Numbered from the stretch's first letter, positions 1-10,945 are shown. The stretch: DNA of 64,000 nucleotides from Trichobilharzia regenti (GCA_944472135.2 OX235262.1:23545362-23609361); one strand, 5' to 3'. Numbers and translations: made by a program. The notes: generated from the sequence alone by a model not told the origin.

Positions 1-2012
1 TATTTTGTAAATAATATTATTTTGTCTAATTGGGTCAACTGGGTCCTTTAACCTACAGAGCTTGTCCCTGAGTGAGTTTGTAGGTTTAAATGCCACCCTA
101 ATTCCTATTTTATTCAGAATCCTACGTAGTGTCTCAGATGTCCCCTCTTTATATGGTATAACTGTGGATGACTTATATTCTTTCTTATTTATGTTATTAT
201 TACTAGTTTCACAATTATTTTTATTTTGTTTTTGGCCTTTAATGATCTTCCTAATGAATTTTATAGGATAGTTATTCAACACCAACGCTTCTTCTATCTG
301 TTTTAATTCATCATTTAGATCTTTTTTTGTGCTACTTAGTGCCACTGCTCGGTTTGTTAAACATTTAACTAAGCCTGCCTTAACAGTTAAAGGATGAGAC
401 GAATTAAAGTCTAAATATCTATTAGAATGCGTTGGTTTTCTATAAACACTAGTGTGTAGTTTGCCTTCTTCTATTCTTTTTATCTTACAATCTAACATAG
501 CTAATTCTCCTTGTTCATTTTCTGATTCAAATGTGAATTTTATTCCCTCAACTTGTGAGTTTATATGTGTCAAGAAGCTAGAGATGTGTTCTGTTTTTAA
601 CACTGTGAAAGTGTCATCCACATATCTCCACCATATTTTCGGAGTAGGGTTAAATGTATTGAGGGCACTATTTTCCCAGCTGTCCATAAATATGTCTGCT
701 ACGATAGGGGATATTGGTGATCCCATTGCTACACCTTCTGTTTGTCTATATATTTTGCCTTGGAACTTAAAGATAGTAGATGTGAGGCATAACTGAATCC
801 CTAAAATAATTTCTTCAATGGACAGCTTTGTCCTATGACTGAGTTCCGGATCCGCAGTTAATTCTTTTTTAACTGCTTCTAAGGCCATATTAACTGGTAT
901 ATTAGTATAAAGACTAGTTATATCAAAACTAACCATTGTTTCATCATTCGCTAGTTGAATGTCATTTATTTTATTTTTCATCTCATATGAATTAGTTAAT
1001 CTAGAGTTTGAACGATTTCTAATGGGCCATAGTATTAGAGCTAAGTGTTTTGATAATTCATACGTGGGGGTATTTCTAAAATCTACTATTGGTCTTATGG
1101 GGTAACCTGGCTTATGTATTTTTATAGTACCATATATTCTACTAGCATTATTAGTTTTAGGCATTAAATTAAACCATTTAGACTCACCCAGTGATGGCTT
1201 CATTCTGCGTATTAGTTCCGCTGTAGATTTCTTAACCTTATTCATTATTGTATCTACAGGCTTCTTAATTTCCTCATATGGACCCGTTTGAATATGTTCA
1301 GTAACTTTTTTGATGTAGTCAGATTTATCCAAAACTACGGTGGCGTTTCCTTTGTCAGCTTTTGCGATGACAATGTTTTTATCCTGTTTAAGACTAATTA
1401 AAGCTTCCCTTTCCGATTTTGTTAAGTTTGATTTTGTTTTCTTTTGATTTTTTAGGGTTAATGCACATTGTGCTCGAACCTCTTCTGCTGTAGTCTTATC
1501 TATTGAGTTTAGTGCTGCTTCTATGTTAGGAATGACGTCCTCTGGTTTTAATTTATTAACTGTTACGTTGAAATTTAGTCCTTTTTCAAGTACTTTTATC
1601 TCATTAGAGTTTAGTTCCCTTGATGAGAGGTTGATCACCCACTTTGTTCTGTCGATAGAGGATGAAGCATTGATATCAGTTTCATTTGTTGTGTTCTTTT
1701 CTTCTATTAGTTTGTTGAATTTTTTGATTTGCGTGATTTTTGATTTTCTTAATGCGGATTCTCTAGCTTTGTTGGATGTTTCAACAACAATTATATAATC
1801 TTTGTCATTGATCATACATTTGAGTTTGTGTTTGAGTTTTTCAATTTGATTTCGTATATTATTTAGTTTTACAGTAACTCGATGTAATTATTCTCTTAGA
1901 CATAATTTACTGACATGTTCTGCGGCTGATGTTATTTTGTTTGAAGTAATTGGAGTACGTAGACGTAAATATTTTGGAATTATATGGCTTTTTAAACATC
2001 GACTGTTAAAAA
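1..2012 (-). mobile_element. Left, inverted PLE-A copy (5'-truncated, off window edge)
   Basis: On the minus strand this arm encodes the same protein as 2112-4123: N-terminal region, RT and the linker before the GIY-YIG domain. It differs by a nonsense codon. Plus-strand tta at 1888-1890 reads TAA on the minus strand, where the right copy has GAA at 2234-2236. The copy lacks the ~30 N-terminal codons held in the 99-bp spacer, and its 3' part lies outside the window. It is therefore a 5'-truncated, probably inactive copy joined head to head with the right one. PLEs are known for partial inverted copies. Confidence 0.85.
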
Positions 2013-4123
2013 AAATATGTATCATTGATACTTATGGTCTTCCTAGTAGGAAGCTTATCAACAAACTCACACGACTTAGTCAAACTGAAGCAAGATTTAC
2101 AAATCATCGGATTTTTAACAGTCGATGTTTAAAAAGCCATATAATTCCAAAATATTTACGTCTACGTACTCCAATTACTTCAAACAAAATAACATCAGCC
2201 GCAGAACATGTCAGTAAATTATGTCTAAGAGAAGAATTACATCGAGTTACTGTAAAACTAAATAATATACGAAATCAAATTGAAAAACTCAAACACAAAC
2301 TCAAATGTATGATCAATGACAAAGATTATATAATTGTTGTTGAAACATCCAACAAAGCTAGAGAATCCGCATTAAGAAAATCAAAAATCACGCAAATCAA
2401 AAAATTCAACAAACTAATAGAAGAAAAGAACACAACAAATGAAACTGATATCAATGCTTCATCCTCTATCGACAGAACAAAGTGGGTGATCAACCTCTCA
2501 TCAAGGGAACTAAACTCTAATGAGATAAAAGTACTTGAAAAAGGACTAAATTTCAACGTAACAGTTAATAAATTAAAACCAGAGGACGTCATTCCTAACA
2601 TAGAAGCAGCACTAAACTCAATAGATAAGACTACAGCAGAAGAGGTTCGAGCACAATGTGCATTAACCCTAAAAAATCAAAAGAAAACAAAATCAAACTT
2701 AACAAAATCGGAAAGGGAAGCTTTAATTAGTCTTAAACAGGATAAAAACATTGTCATCGCAAAAGCTGACAAAGGAAACGCCACCGTAGTTTTGGATAAA
2801 TCTGACTACATCAAAAAAGTTACTGAACATATTCAAACGGGTCCATATGAGGAAATTAAGAAGCCTGTAGATACAATAATGAATAAGGTTAAGAAATCTA
2901 CAGCGGAACTAATACGCAGAATGAAGCCATCACTGGGTGAGTCTAAATGGTTTAATTTAATGCCTAAAACTAATAATGCTAGTAGAATATATGGTACTAT
3001 AAAAATACATAAGCCAGGTTACCCCATAAGACCAATAGTAGATTTTAGAAATACCCCCACGTATGAATTATCAAAACACTTAGCTCTAATACTATGGCCC
3101 ATTAGAAATCGTTCAAACTCTAGATTAACTAATTCATATGAGATGAAAAATAAAATAAATGACATTCAACTAGCGAATGATGAAACAATGGTTAGTTTTG
3201 ATATAACTAGTCTTTATACTAATATACCAGTTAATATGGCCTTAGAAGCAGTTAAAAAAGAATTAACTGCGGATCCGGAACTCAGTCATAGGACAAAGCT
3301 GTCCATTGAAGAAATTATTTTAGGGATTCAGTTATGCCTCACATCTACTATCTTTAAGTTCCAAGGCAAAATATATAGACAAACAGAAGGTGTAGCAATG
3401 GGATCACCAATATCCCCTATCGTAGCAGACATATTTATGGACAGCTGGGAAAATAGTGCCCTCAATACATTTAACCCTACTCCGAAAATATGGTGGAGAT
3501 ATGTGGATGACACTTTCACAGTGTTAAAAACAGAACACATCTCTAGCTTCTTGACACATATAAACTCACAAGTTGAGGGAATAAAATTCACATTTGAATC
3601 AGAAAATGAACAAGGAGAATTAGCTATGTTAGATTGTAAGATAAAAAGAATAGAAGAAGGCAAACTACACACTAGTGTTTATAGAAAACCAACGCATTCT
3701 AATAGATATTTAGACTTTAATTCGTCTCATCCTTTAACTGTTAAGGCAGGCTTAGTTAAATGTTTAACAAACCGAGCAGTGGCACTAAGTAGCACAAAAA
3801 AAGATCTAAATGATGAATTAAAACAGATAGAAGAAGCGTTGGTGTTGAATAACTATCCTATAAAATTCATTAGGAAGATCATTAAAGGCCAAAAACAAAA
3901 TAAAAATAATTGTGAAACTAGTAATAATAACATAAATAAGAAAGAATATAAGTCATCCACAGTTATACCATATAAAGAGGGGACATCTGAGACACTACGT
4001 AGGATTCTGAATAAAATAGGAATTAGGGTGGCATTTAAACCTACAAACTCACTCAGGGACAAGCTCTGTAGGTTAAAGGACCCAGTTGACCCAATTAGAC
4101 AAAATAATATTATTTACAAAATA
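1..4123. repeat. 2-kb-arm inverted repeat (palindrome) of a Penelope-like element
   Basis: Bases 1-2012 are the reverse complement of 2112-4123: position x pairs with 4124-x along the whole length. The spacer is 2013-2111 (99 bp). Three pairs of antisense open frames are identical in both arms (62-271/3853-4062, 452-796/3328-3672, 1523-1798/2326-2601). The only difference I found is base 1890 against 2234. The left arm runs off the window edge, so the repeat may be longer. Near-identity implies a recent event, gene conversion or an assembly fold-back. Confidence 0.95.
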
Positions 4124-4492
4124 CCATGCAATGACTGTGAGGTCAACTACATAGGTCAAACTAGTAGGTCAGGGGTAGTCAGATTGTCAGAGCATAAGAA
4201 TTTAGCTAAGGTAAGAATGGTTGACCCCGAGAAGATAAGTAATTTAGAAAAAAGCTCAGCAATTGCAATGCATGCGCTAACACACAACCACACAATAGGG
4301 TGGGAGAGGGTTAAAATTCTAAAAAGTAATCTAGGTAGGTGGAGAGAGAGGTTGATTACTGAATCCTTGTTCATCGAGTCTACACCCAACACATGCAATA
4401 GGAATGACTCGTCACTCATACCTGAAATATGGAAAATACTATTACCAATCAAATCAAGTGAAAATCAAGAGAAAAACAATGGAACTATATAA
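1937..4492 (+). CDS. Penelope-like element protein: reverse transcriptase + GIY-YIG endonuclease (PLE-A)
   Basis: This 851-codon open frame encodes the replication protein of a PLE, which copies element RNA into DNA at nicks made by its own endonuclease. RT motifs are intact: motif A SFDITSLYTNIP around residue 422, motif B GVAMGSPISP, and the catalytic YVDD at 522-525. A GIY-YIG domain follows, with IYKIPCNDC at about 726-734, YIGQTSRSG from 738 and a downstream EH. Residues 1-58 are antisense to the left arm or lie in the spacer, so they are not all genuine. PLE-like N-terminal sequence seems to begin in the spacer (EARFTNHRIF). The frame opens with TTG; the first in-frame ATG is 2309 (residue 125), which would give 727 residues. 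The true start may be lost or in another exon. No stop or frameshift is seen, so this copy may be recent. It resembles the Cercyon type of schistosome PLE; that name is from memory and needs a search. Confidence 0.9.
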   Translation: MFEVIGVRRRKYFGIIWLFKHRLLKKICIIDTYGLPSRKLINKLTRLSQTEARFTNHRIFNSRCLKSHIIPKYLRLRTPITSNKITSAAEHVSKLCLREELHRVTVKLNNIRNQIEKLKHKLKCMINDKDYIIVVETSNKARESALRKSKITQIKKFNKLIEEKNTTNETDINASSSIDRTKWVINLSSRELNSNEIKVLEKGLNFNVTVNKLKPEDVIPNIEAALNSIDKTTAEEVRAQCALTLKNQKKTKSNLTKSEREALISLKQDKNIVIAKADKGNATVVLDKSDYIKKVTEHIQTGPYEEIKKPVDTIMNKVKKSTAELIRRMKPSLGESKWFNLMPKTNNASRIYGTIKIHKPGYPIRPIVDFRNTPTYELSKHLALILWPIRNRSNSRLTNSYEMKNKINDIQLANDETMVSFDITSLYTNIPVNMALEAVKKELTADPELSHRTKLSIEEIILGIQLCLTSTIFKFQGKIYRQTEGVAMGSPISPIVADIFMDSWENSALNTFNPTPKIWWRYVDDTFTVLKTEHISSFLTHINSQVEGIKFTFESENEQGELAMLDCKIKRIEEGKLHTSVYRKPTHSNRYLDFNSSHPLTVKAGLVKCLTNRAVALSSTKKDLNDELKQIEEALVLNNYPIKFIRKIIKGQKQNKNNCETSNNNINKKEYKSSTVIPYKEGTSETLRRILNKIGIRVAFKPTNSLRDKLCRLKDPVDPIRQNNIIYKIPCNDCEVNYIGQTSRSGVVRLSEHKNLAKVRMVDPEKISNLEKSSAIAMHALTHNHTIGWERVKILKSNLGRWRERLITESLFIESTPNTCNRNDSSLIPEIWKILLPIKSSENQEKNNGTI

Positions 4493-4620
4493 ATGAATTT
4501 AGGAAGTCGTGTGATTACCTTGATATGATTATGAGCAATAAATTGTGCTCGAAACGTCATCAGTAAACATTACTGTATAACACTGTGAGACTTTATCAAA
4601 ACAAAATTTACCCATAATGC
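4493..4620 (+). mobile_element. PLE-A 3' untranslated end
   Basis: This AT-rich tail follows the PLE stop and ends near ttacccataatg. It contains a stem (gagca 4531-4535 / tgctc 4544-4548 region) followed by cgaaacgtc, recalling the 3' half of a PLE hammerhead; the expected CTGANGA box is not in place. The last ~60 bases reappear, inverted on themselves, at 35465-35626. A CR1 reading frame begins immediately after, so this is taken as the element boundary. Confidence 0.7.
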
Positions 4621-4633
4621 CAACATAACTCAT

Positions 4634-6166
4634 TATCTTAATTTCTGTCTTGATGTTTGTTGTCCAAAAGAGACAATCTTCTTAAAATTCCATCGCTTCT
4701 CCTCTTCTCAACTCAAAAAGCTCCGCCGTGAAAAAGAAAGGTTGTTCAAAATGAAAAACAAATCTGATGTTAAGAGAATGAACACTTTGATTAAGCTTGA
4801 ATTACAAAGATTGAATGCTCTCTATAACCAGAAGTTTCTCTCATGTAAATCCCCATCAAATATGTGGAAGTTATTAAAGGAAATCACAGGTGGTAAGCAA
4901 ATGATGAATGATATTTCTGTAGACGTTAACATGCTTAATGTATCCTTCATATGTATCCCAGCATATGTTATGATTCCTAACTCAAATAGTGTAAACAATG
5001 ACTGCTTCTCATGCTTTAACACGAATGATGTCCTCAAGTGTCTTCAATCTCTCAAGCCTACTCAGTCCCTCGGTCCTGATGGTGTTCCTGCTGTTATCCT
5101 TAAGAAGTGTGCCGACATCTTGTGTTTCGCGCTAACTGACATTTTCAACGAATCGTTTTCCAAAAGTATTATACCTGAATCATGGAAAAACATCAAGATC
5201 GCTCCAGTGCCTAAATCAACAAGTGAACCAAATGTTAAGTTTAGACCCATTTCAATTACCTCACCCTTCTTGAAAGTTATGGAAAGACTTATTTTACTTA
5301 ATCTTGATCCCTCTTTAAAACCTTTCAACTACCCCAACCAGTTTGCTTATAAACATAGGAGGAGTACGTTAGATGCCGCTGTTGTCCTCCACCATAGCAT
5401 AGTCTCTAGTTTAGATAAAGGAGCTAAATACGTTCGCTGTGCCTTCCTTGATTACACATCTGCATTTGACTCTGTTCCCAGGTCTCTCTTGCTAAGTAAG
5501 CTTGCTGCAACACAGGCTGAAAGCTGGACAAATAAGTGGTTGCATTCCTATTTTTCTGAAAGGAAGCAGTTCACCGTCTACAATGGAAAATCCTCCACTA
5601 CCTCACTTACTTTAGCTGGTGTTCCTCAAGGTGCTGTTCTTTCTCCCTTTCTGTTCTCGTTTTTCTTACATGACTTGCCTCATTCTGATGTAGCCACTTT
5701 TGTTAAGTATGCCGATGACCTCTCGGTTTCTATGCCTGTCAACTCTCAGTCAGATTGTTCCAAATTAAATAACTTTCTGTCGAAAATTAGTCAGTGGTCC
5801 TCTTCAAACGGACTTAAGCTTAATCCGTCTAAATGTCAGGTAGTCAATTTCACTTTCAGACGTAAATGTGACCTACAGCAACTAGTTAGCTCACATGGCC
5901 CCACTCTCATTGACGGCACAGAGGTTGAAAATACATCTAATGTCAAGTACCTTGGGCTGAGTTTTTCCACCGATCTCTCCTGGTCCTCCCACATCTTGCT
6001 AGTTACTAGAAAGATGTTTCGCTTAACGTTCTACATTAGGAAATTTAGGCAGTCTGGTATAAAGCAATCTTTACTTTCTCAATTTGTAAATTCTTGTAAT
6101 CTACCCATCCCCCTTTATTGCTCCCCATTAATCTTTCCTGGACTACTTAATAAAGACTACTTAAGA
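4634..6166 (+). CDS. CR1/SR1-like non-LTR retrotransposon reverse transcriptase, 5'-truncated
   Basis: This is an open reading frame of a non-LTR (LINE) reverse transcriptase. It is open upstream of the first ATG (4751) back to the PLE boundary at about 4622. Visible RT blocks are FRPISITSPFLKVMERL, palm motif A FLDYTSAFD near nt 5444, GVPQGAVLSP near 5618, and catalytic YADD at 5708-5719 followed by the thumb (GLKLNPSKCQ). The endonuclease domain is missing, cut off where the PLE ends. The frame breaks at about 6166, where SMalpha-like sequence begins and the frame only continues as noise to 6262. Family placement (CR1 clade, schistosome SR1 type) rests on motif similarity. No stop is present in the RT, so decay is mild, but the copy cannot be autonomous. 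Confidence 0.88.
5910..6160 (+). repeat. 250-bp CR1 segment directly repeated at 6859-7109
   Basis: The stretch beginning ttgacggcacagaggttg occurs here and again from 6861, with only a few substitutions. The copies flank ~700 bp of SMalpha-like and AT-rich sequence. The second copy continues to the real CR1 3' end. This could be a duplication made at insertion or a junction of the neighbouring tandem duplication. Confidence 0.8.
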
Positions 6167-6530
6167 AAACCAAGGAGTACCAAACGGCTGTCTCATCTTA
6201 CTTTGGGACTCCTCATCACTTCTCGACCATTGAGGTTCTCGGCTACGAACCACCGATTATAAACTGATCTCTTAGACCTTTCAGCCACTATGAGACTCTG
6301 TTGAATAGCCAGTGATTTCTGACTCCTTGTGATTTGCAGTATATAATGTAACCGTCAGACAACCTCATCGATGATTAACTGTTCTCTTATCTGACTTGGT
6401 GGTTCACACTGTTCATGATTTCTCATCATAACTCCAAGTAACCTCTTGTATTGAGTCAGTCTCTAGTTTTCGAATGGTTCTCTAACTGATTTCAGTTCAT
6501 AACCAAACGTTAAATTAATCAAATTGTTAC
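6165..6530 (-). mobile_element. SMalpha-like retroposon fragments
   Basis: The minus strand of 6165-6250 reads tgatgaggagtcccaaa followed by a degraded cleavage-site arm, the pattern of the hammerhead-bearing retroposon better kept at 51.5 kb. The end at 6460-6500 (tggttctctaactgatttcag) is the family's 3' part in the opposite orientation, so two pieces are joined. The hammerhead core is mutated. Confidence 0.65.
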
Positions 6531-6859
6531 ATAACTACATTTCAACGTTTTTCTTTAGCTGCTAAGTTATATTTGTATTATATTTTATTCATTGAGAACT
6601 CAACTCAGATAAACCTTTTAACTACAGAGATTGGCATTGATATTCTGAAAAGGCGGAATGCAGCGATGTAAAACTGATGCCTTTTACATTCGTCAGCTAT
6701 ATCAAAATATATTTTTTTCTTGACCATGGAAAATATATACACTATTTATTTCTGCCAGTTAACAGGCATGGTCACATGTGGAGAATTTAACACTTTTATC
6801 CAACTCCCATCTACGGTTAACCTAAACAATAAATTTAAATTAATATATATATATATATC

Positions 6860-7720
6860 ATTGACGGCACAGAGGTTGAAAATACATCTAATGTCAAGTA
6901 CCTTGGGCTGAGTTTTTCCACCGATCTCTCCTGGTACTCCCACATCTTGCTAGTTACTAGAAAGATGTTTCGCTTAACGTTCTACATTAGGAAATTTAGG
7001 CAGTCTGGTATAAAGCAATCTTTACTTTCTCAATTTGTAAATTCTTGTATTCTACCCATCCCCCTTTATTGCTCCCCATTAATCTTTCCTGGACTACCTA
7101 AGAAAGACTTTGTTTTGCTGAGAAGGGCACTAAAAGCCGTTAGTAGGTCAAGTGGGATATCGTTAAACCAACTGGTTAACACTATTGTGGATAGACATAT
7201 TATGTCATGTAAGAAACTAGCGAATACAATATTGTTGGACCCCGAGAATCCTCTCTATACGCATCTATCTCCTTGCATTTCATCTGGTAGAACTAGAAGC
7301 AGCTATAGGAGGCTATATGCTAGGACTACCAAATACAAAAACCCCACAATACCATATCTGGGACAGCTGTTATGTGATGAGAAATCCGTTAGGTATGACA
7401 CGATCAACTTACTGCGGCACTCTAACAACTAGTCCCATTAGTTTTTTTTCCTTTCCTCGTTACTATTACACTGTTGTTCTCATCTTCTACCACACATCAA
7501 CTTTATATTTCAAATCCTGTGGTGCATTGTTTGAAATGTAAACGCTACGCTGTTGTTTTTATTTTTTTATTTATCTTTTTTGACGTCTCTTTTTGTTTTT
7601 AAAAATCTCATAAAATTTATGAGGTAATTAGATGCAATATATATTGTAATGCACGCTGAAAATTCTATACCTGTACCACAAATACCGTTTGGAATAAAGC
7701 TGTTATTGTTAAAAAAATTA
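6860..7720 (+). mobile_element. CR1/SR1-like 3' end (thumb domain + 3' UTR)
   Basis: The frame runs from 6860 to the stop at 7430-7432 and encodes the C-terminal part of the CR1 RT (KYLGLSFSTDLSW, then FRLTFYIRKFRQSG, ending DEKSVRYDTINLLRHSNN). The 3' UTR ends near 7716 with gaaaattctatacctgtacc and tttggaataaagctgttatt, followed by A/T repeats. This is the natural 3' end of the family. There is no catalytic core here. Confidence 0.85.
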
Positions 7721-7977
7721 TTAATCAGAAGTTGAGAGGTATATAGCCCTTAATGAAATCACGATATATAATTACATAATGGTATACACTACTGCTTGCT
7801 CATATTAGTAGCTACACACACCACTCATATCCCATCTAAATACCGGATGGTCATTTCGCTCATTTAGGGCTGAACTCATCAACCGTGTACTCAGTTTGAC
7901 TTTAAGTGTTATTCAACAAATATTAGTGTAGAACTTGATTCCGTATTAAAGTGAGTAAGTCGAATTTGATCAAATTC

Positions 7978-8215
7978 GTGCGTCGGTGGCACAACGGTTA
8001 GAACGCTCACCGACTATGCACATGGTCCAGGGTTCGATCACCGGTTGGCGAACTCCTTTACCTCGCTAATTCAGAAATAATGCTGGTGAAGAGGAAATGT
8101 TGGACGAGAGGCTAGCAATCCGGTCCTGTAAAAATGATCACCACTGCTACAGAAACCTCATGCCACCAGCTTGAAGTTCACTGGAAAACGTGAAGGAAAA
8201 AAAACAAAAAAAAAC
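7978..8215 (+). mobile_element. tRNA-headed SINE (long-tail type)
   Basis: The head reads gcgtcggtggcacaacgg, with a pol III A box (tggcacaacgg) and a B box-like ggttcgatcac about 45 bases on. The body (ctttacctcgct, aggctagcaatcc) and tail (cgtgaagg plus A-run) are shared with copies at 12970, 16433(-), 20325, 23069(-), 23555(-), 33303(-), 48223 and 60315(-). It is non-coding and presumably moved by a LINE. Confidence 0.85.
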
Positions 8216-8365
8216 GACAGGTCAACCTCCAAGTGATAGCCGAGTGAGCAAAGAAATGTTGAGTTTTTTAGGGTGACATGGAGGAGATGAAAAGTTATGG
8301 GCAGTCTTGAAGCCAGCTGAAAAGGCCTGCAGACTGCACAGTATAAATGATGATGTGCATTTTTT
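8216..8365 (+). mobile_element. RTE/SR2-like 3' scrap
   Basis: The stretch gggtgacatggaggagatg ... gggcagtcttgaagccag matches the C-terminal tail seen in better copies (54.4-54.9 kb), where it encodes ATWRR...ACGQTWSG. It is too short to hold a domain. A matching scrap lies in unit 2 at about 13215-13365. Confidence 0.6.
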
Positions 8366-8639
8366 ATGGGCCCCATGTTTCAGTCGTAACCGAGGAATAA
8401 TAGTAAAAGTATAAAATTTATTTCAGCCGATATTCTTTAGAGTACAGCTGTCGATAACACGCCATTTGTCGGTGATAGTGAAGGCATGCTGAGTAGAATA
8501 TCTTCTCCATTGATTACCAGTGAAGACAAATGTACATACCATCGGTAACAAGTACTCTAATTTCAACTACTCATTTGATAATCACTTTAATCTATTATCA
8601 TTAGCTGTGAGAACTAAATAATTTTAAGTTTCGTCTCTT

Positions 8640-8990
8640 CGCTGTGTAGCTACCAATTTAACTGATCCTGTGGAACCAGTTACATAGGCCGTACAATTTA
8701 TTTCTCGCCTAATTTCCGAATATCACCCTATATAATGGTTAAGTAAAGGACAAATAAAATCTATTTGTAGTGCTATTCTATTTCATCTTGTGGATACAGA
8801 CCTCAAGATTGATGTTAACCATGCTTTCAGGGTCATTTACTGCATACCAACAAATCTCGATTTTGCCTTAACAATTCGACTAGTATATATTACGGAAGCT
8901 GTTGGCATCCATATTAACAAGCCTAATTTATGTGTCGCAATGAAGCTAGTTCAGACATGATCCTTACCTTGGCCATCTAGGTTTGAATGA
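8640..8990 (+). pseudogene. PLE-B GIY-YIG endonuclease remnant
   Basis: Plus-strand translation shows TYIGRT near 8680 and, downstream, TEAVGIHINKPNLCVAMK followed by a stop and SLPWP. This is the C-terminal part of the second PLE family in the window (compare 17172-17495 minus). It is riddled with stops and lies head to tail-inverted with the minus-strand remnant at 9340-9790. Repeated in unit 2 at about 13640-13985. Confidence 0.6.
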
Positions 8991-9339
8991 ACCTCAACTT
9001 TTGTAGAAATTTCCTTAATTTTATTTGATAACGTATTAGCTACTATATCTTTGTCATTATTATTATTATTATAATTTAAGCATCTTTAATGAACTACAAT
9101 TGCACTGATCTTACTATTCAAATAGATATTATTTAAAAGAATAGATACTGAACAAAGAATACTTTTTTCAATTACTTTATCATCAGGCTCTACAGTTATA
9201 TATACATACATCATAGTGAATGAATGAATGAATTAGTGCTATGAACAATATTAGTGTGGTTTAAATAACATCGAATCAATAATATTGATACATTACAGCT
9301 CAATAGCATCAACATAAAATAAGCCGAATGTCAGAAAAA

Positions 9340-9790
9340 TTAGGAAAGATAATATTACAAATTTATGAATTTATAGTTTCTACTGAAGGCCAGGGCAGTA
9401 GTAGTGGCTGGACTTACTTCTTTTGCACACAAAACACTGGTTGTTTGAGGTGAATCGCAATAGCCTCTGCTGTTTGGAGCCTGCAGTGCTTCGATGTTTT
9501 TTGCAATTTATTTGGCAACCAGTATAATATAGAGAAGGATTCTTCTACGCTGGCTTTGTGGCCGGTTTGCACCAGATGGTCCAATATCGAACCGTTAATA
9601 GTTTTTCACTACATCTTTGCTTAAGTATACTAGGAGATGTTATCGAGCCAGCACGAAAAATCAAGTTCCTAGAGCAACGGCCGATATAACTAGCTCCATA
9701 AGCGCAGTTGAATCGGTCGATACAACTAGAAGTGGCTAGTCTAGGTACTTCATCTTTCAGTCGAGGTAGCACCAACATTGTTATTGACTA
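9340..9790 (-). pseudogene. PLE-B GIY-YIG endonuclease remnant
   Basis: The minus-strand frame at 9545-9778 contains CAYGASYIGRCSR, the GIY-YIG active-site region (family consensus CGA-YIGR). The R...EH half that should follow is scrambled. Similar decayed copies lie at 53.6-54.0 kb. A pLTR-like stretch (about 9145-9260, ending in gaatgaatgaatgaat) precedes it. Confidence 0.65.
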
Positions 9791-10149
9791 CTAATCTAGA
9801 ATATTCTATGTATATAAACATGCATATATAATTGTAGAGTCAGAAGAGGAGGGAATTATTGAAAATGACATTCTTTGCTCAATTATTTTGTGTTTTATAG
9901 ATGTCTGAATGAATATTTTTGGTATATTTACTCAGCGAATTTTTCGTCTATGAGTTAAGCGCTCATCAGAGTTTCATCAGACTGATGAAGTGATTTTCCA
10001 TCGGAATCACAAAATGCAGTCACATTTGTACCTTATTATTAATTCAGATGGGAAATACTGAAGCATAAAAAAAGTGAATGAAAAAGGTTTTCCAATAACT
10101 GAATTCCACAAAACACAGAAAAAAGAGTATTTTAAATAATTCAGTCCAA

Positions 10150-10945
10150 ATGCTCTTAAACCGAATGCATCTGAATGTCACCTTGTTGATTTCAGTCTCA
10201 GACGCGAAGAAGACTTATGTGAACTGATTCAGCGCCATTATTTCTGTAGTACTTATAGCTGCAAGATGGGAAGTAAATTGAATATCTCCTACTTTGACAT
10301 CAGTTTCTCTTCAAATCTCTGTTAGTCATCTCATATCTTGTTGATTTCTGGGAAATTGTTTTGTCTAACTTATTTATTACCTGACTCAACCTCTTCTTTT
10401 GCAATTTATTAATTCATGTATTCTGCCCATTCTTATTTGTTTATTGTTTCCTCTTATTCTTCTTTGGGCTTCTCAAGAGAGACTATGGCCATACATACAG
10501 AGTAGAATATCGGGAGTTGTAATCAAGGTTGGTAGTGTGCTTATTACTCAACTAACTGACATTGTTGTTGATAGGTATTTCAACTCTTCTGGTTTTACCA
10601 GAAAAGATTCCACAAGAATTTATGCTTTTACAGATACTAAATATAAAGATTCCTGCGTGCCATATTTAGCATGAGTTTGATTTGAAGAGTCAAATGTCTA
10701 GAAAGAATTTGTAAACTTTTGAAATTGCTAGTTGAACTGCAAATCATAATGAGAATTATCATTATATATATATATATTTCCTGTCCATTCTATTCGACAC
10801 ATTTTCACCTTCTGTGGTTTTATAATTTGTGTTGTTATATATTTATCTACTTATGTAAGGAGCTTAATTGTTGCAAAGTGTAAAAAACACACTGTAGATT
10901 CCATTCTGTATGATTGTTATTCATTCTATTATTATTATTATTATT
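10150..10945 (+). pseudogene. Decayed CR1-like 3' region
   Basis: Translated pieces SECHLVDFSLRREEDLCEL and, after stops, FINSCILPIL align with the thumb region of the CR1 RT at 5830-6130. The 3' UTR ends around 10945 with attattatta repeats. Frameshifts and stops are frequent, so this is an old copy. Confidence 0.65.

Noticed and set aside
452..796. 114-codon open frame (and its mirror 3328-3672)
   Set aside because: It is antisense to the PLE RT coding sequence in both palindrome arms.
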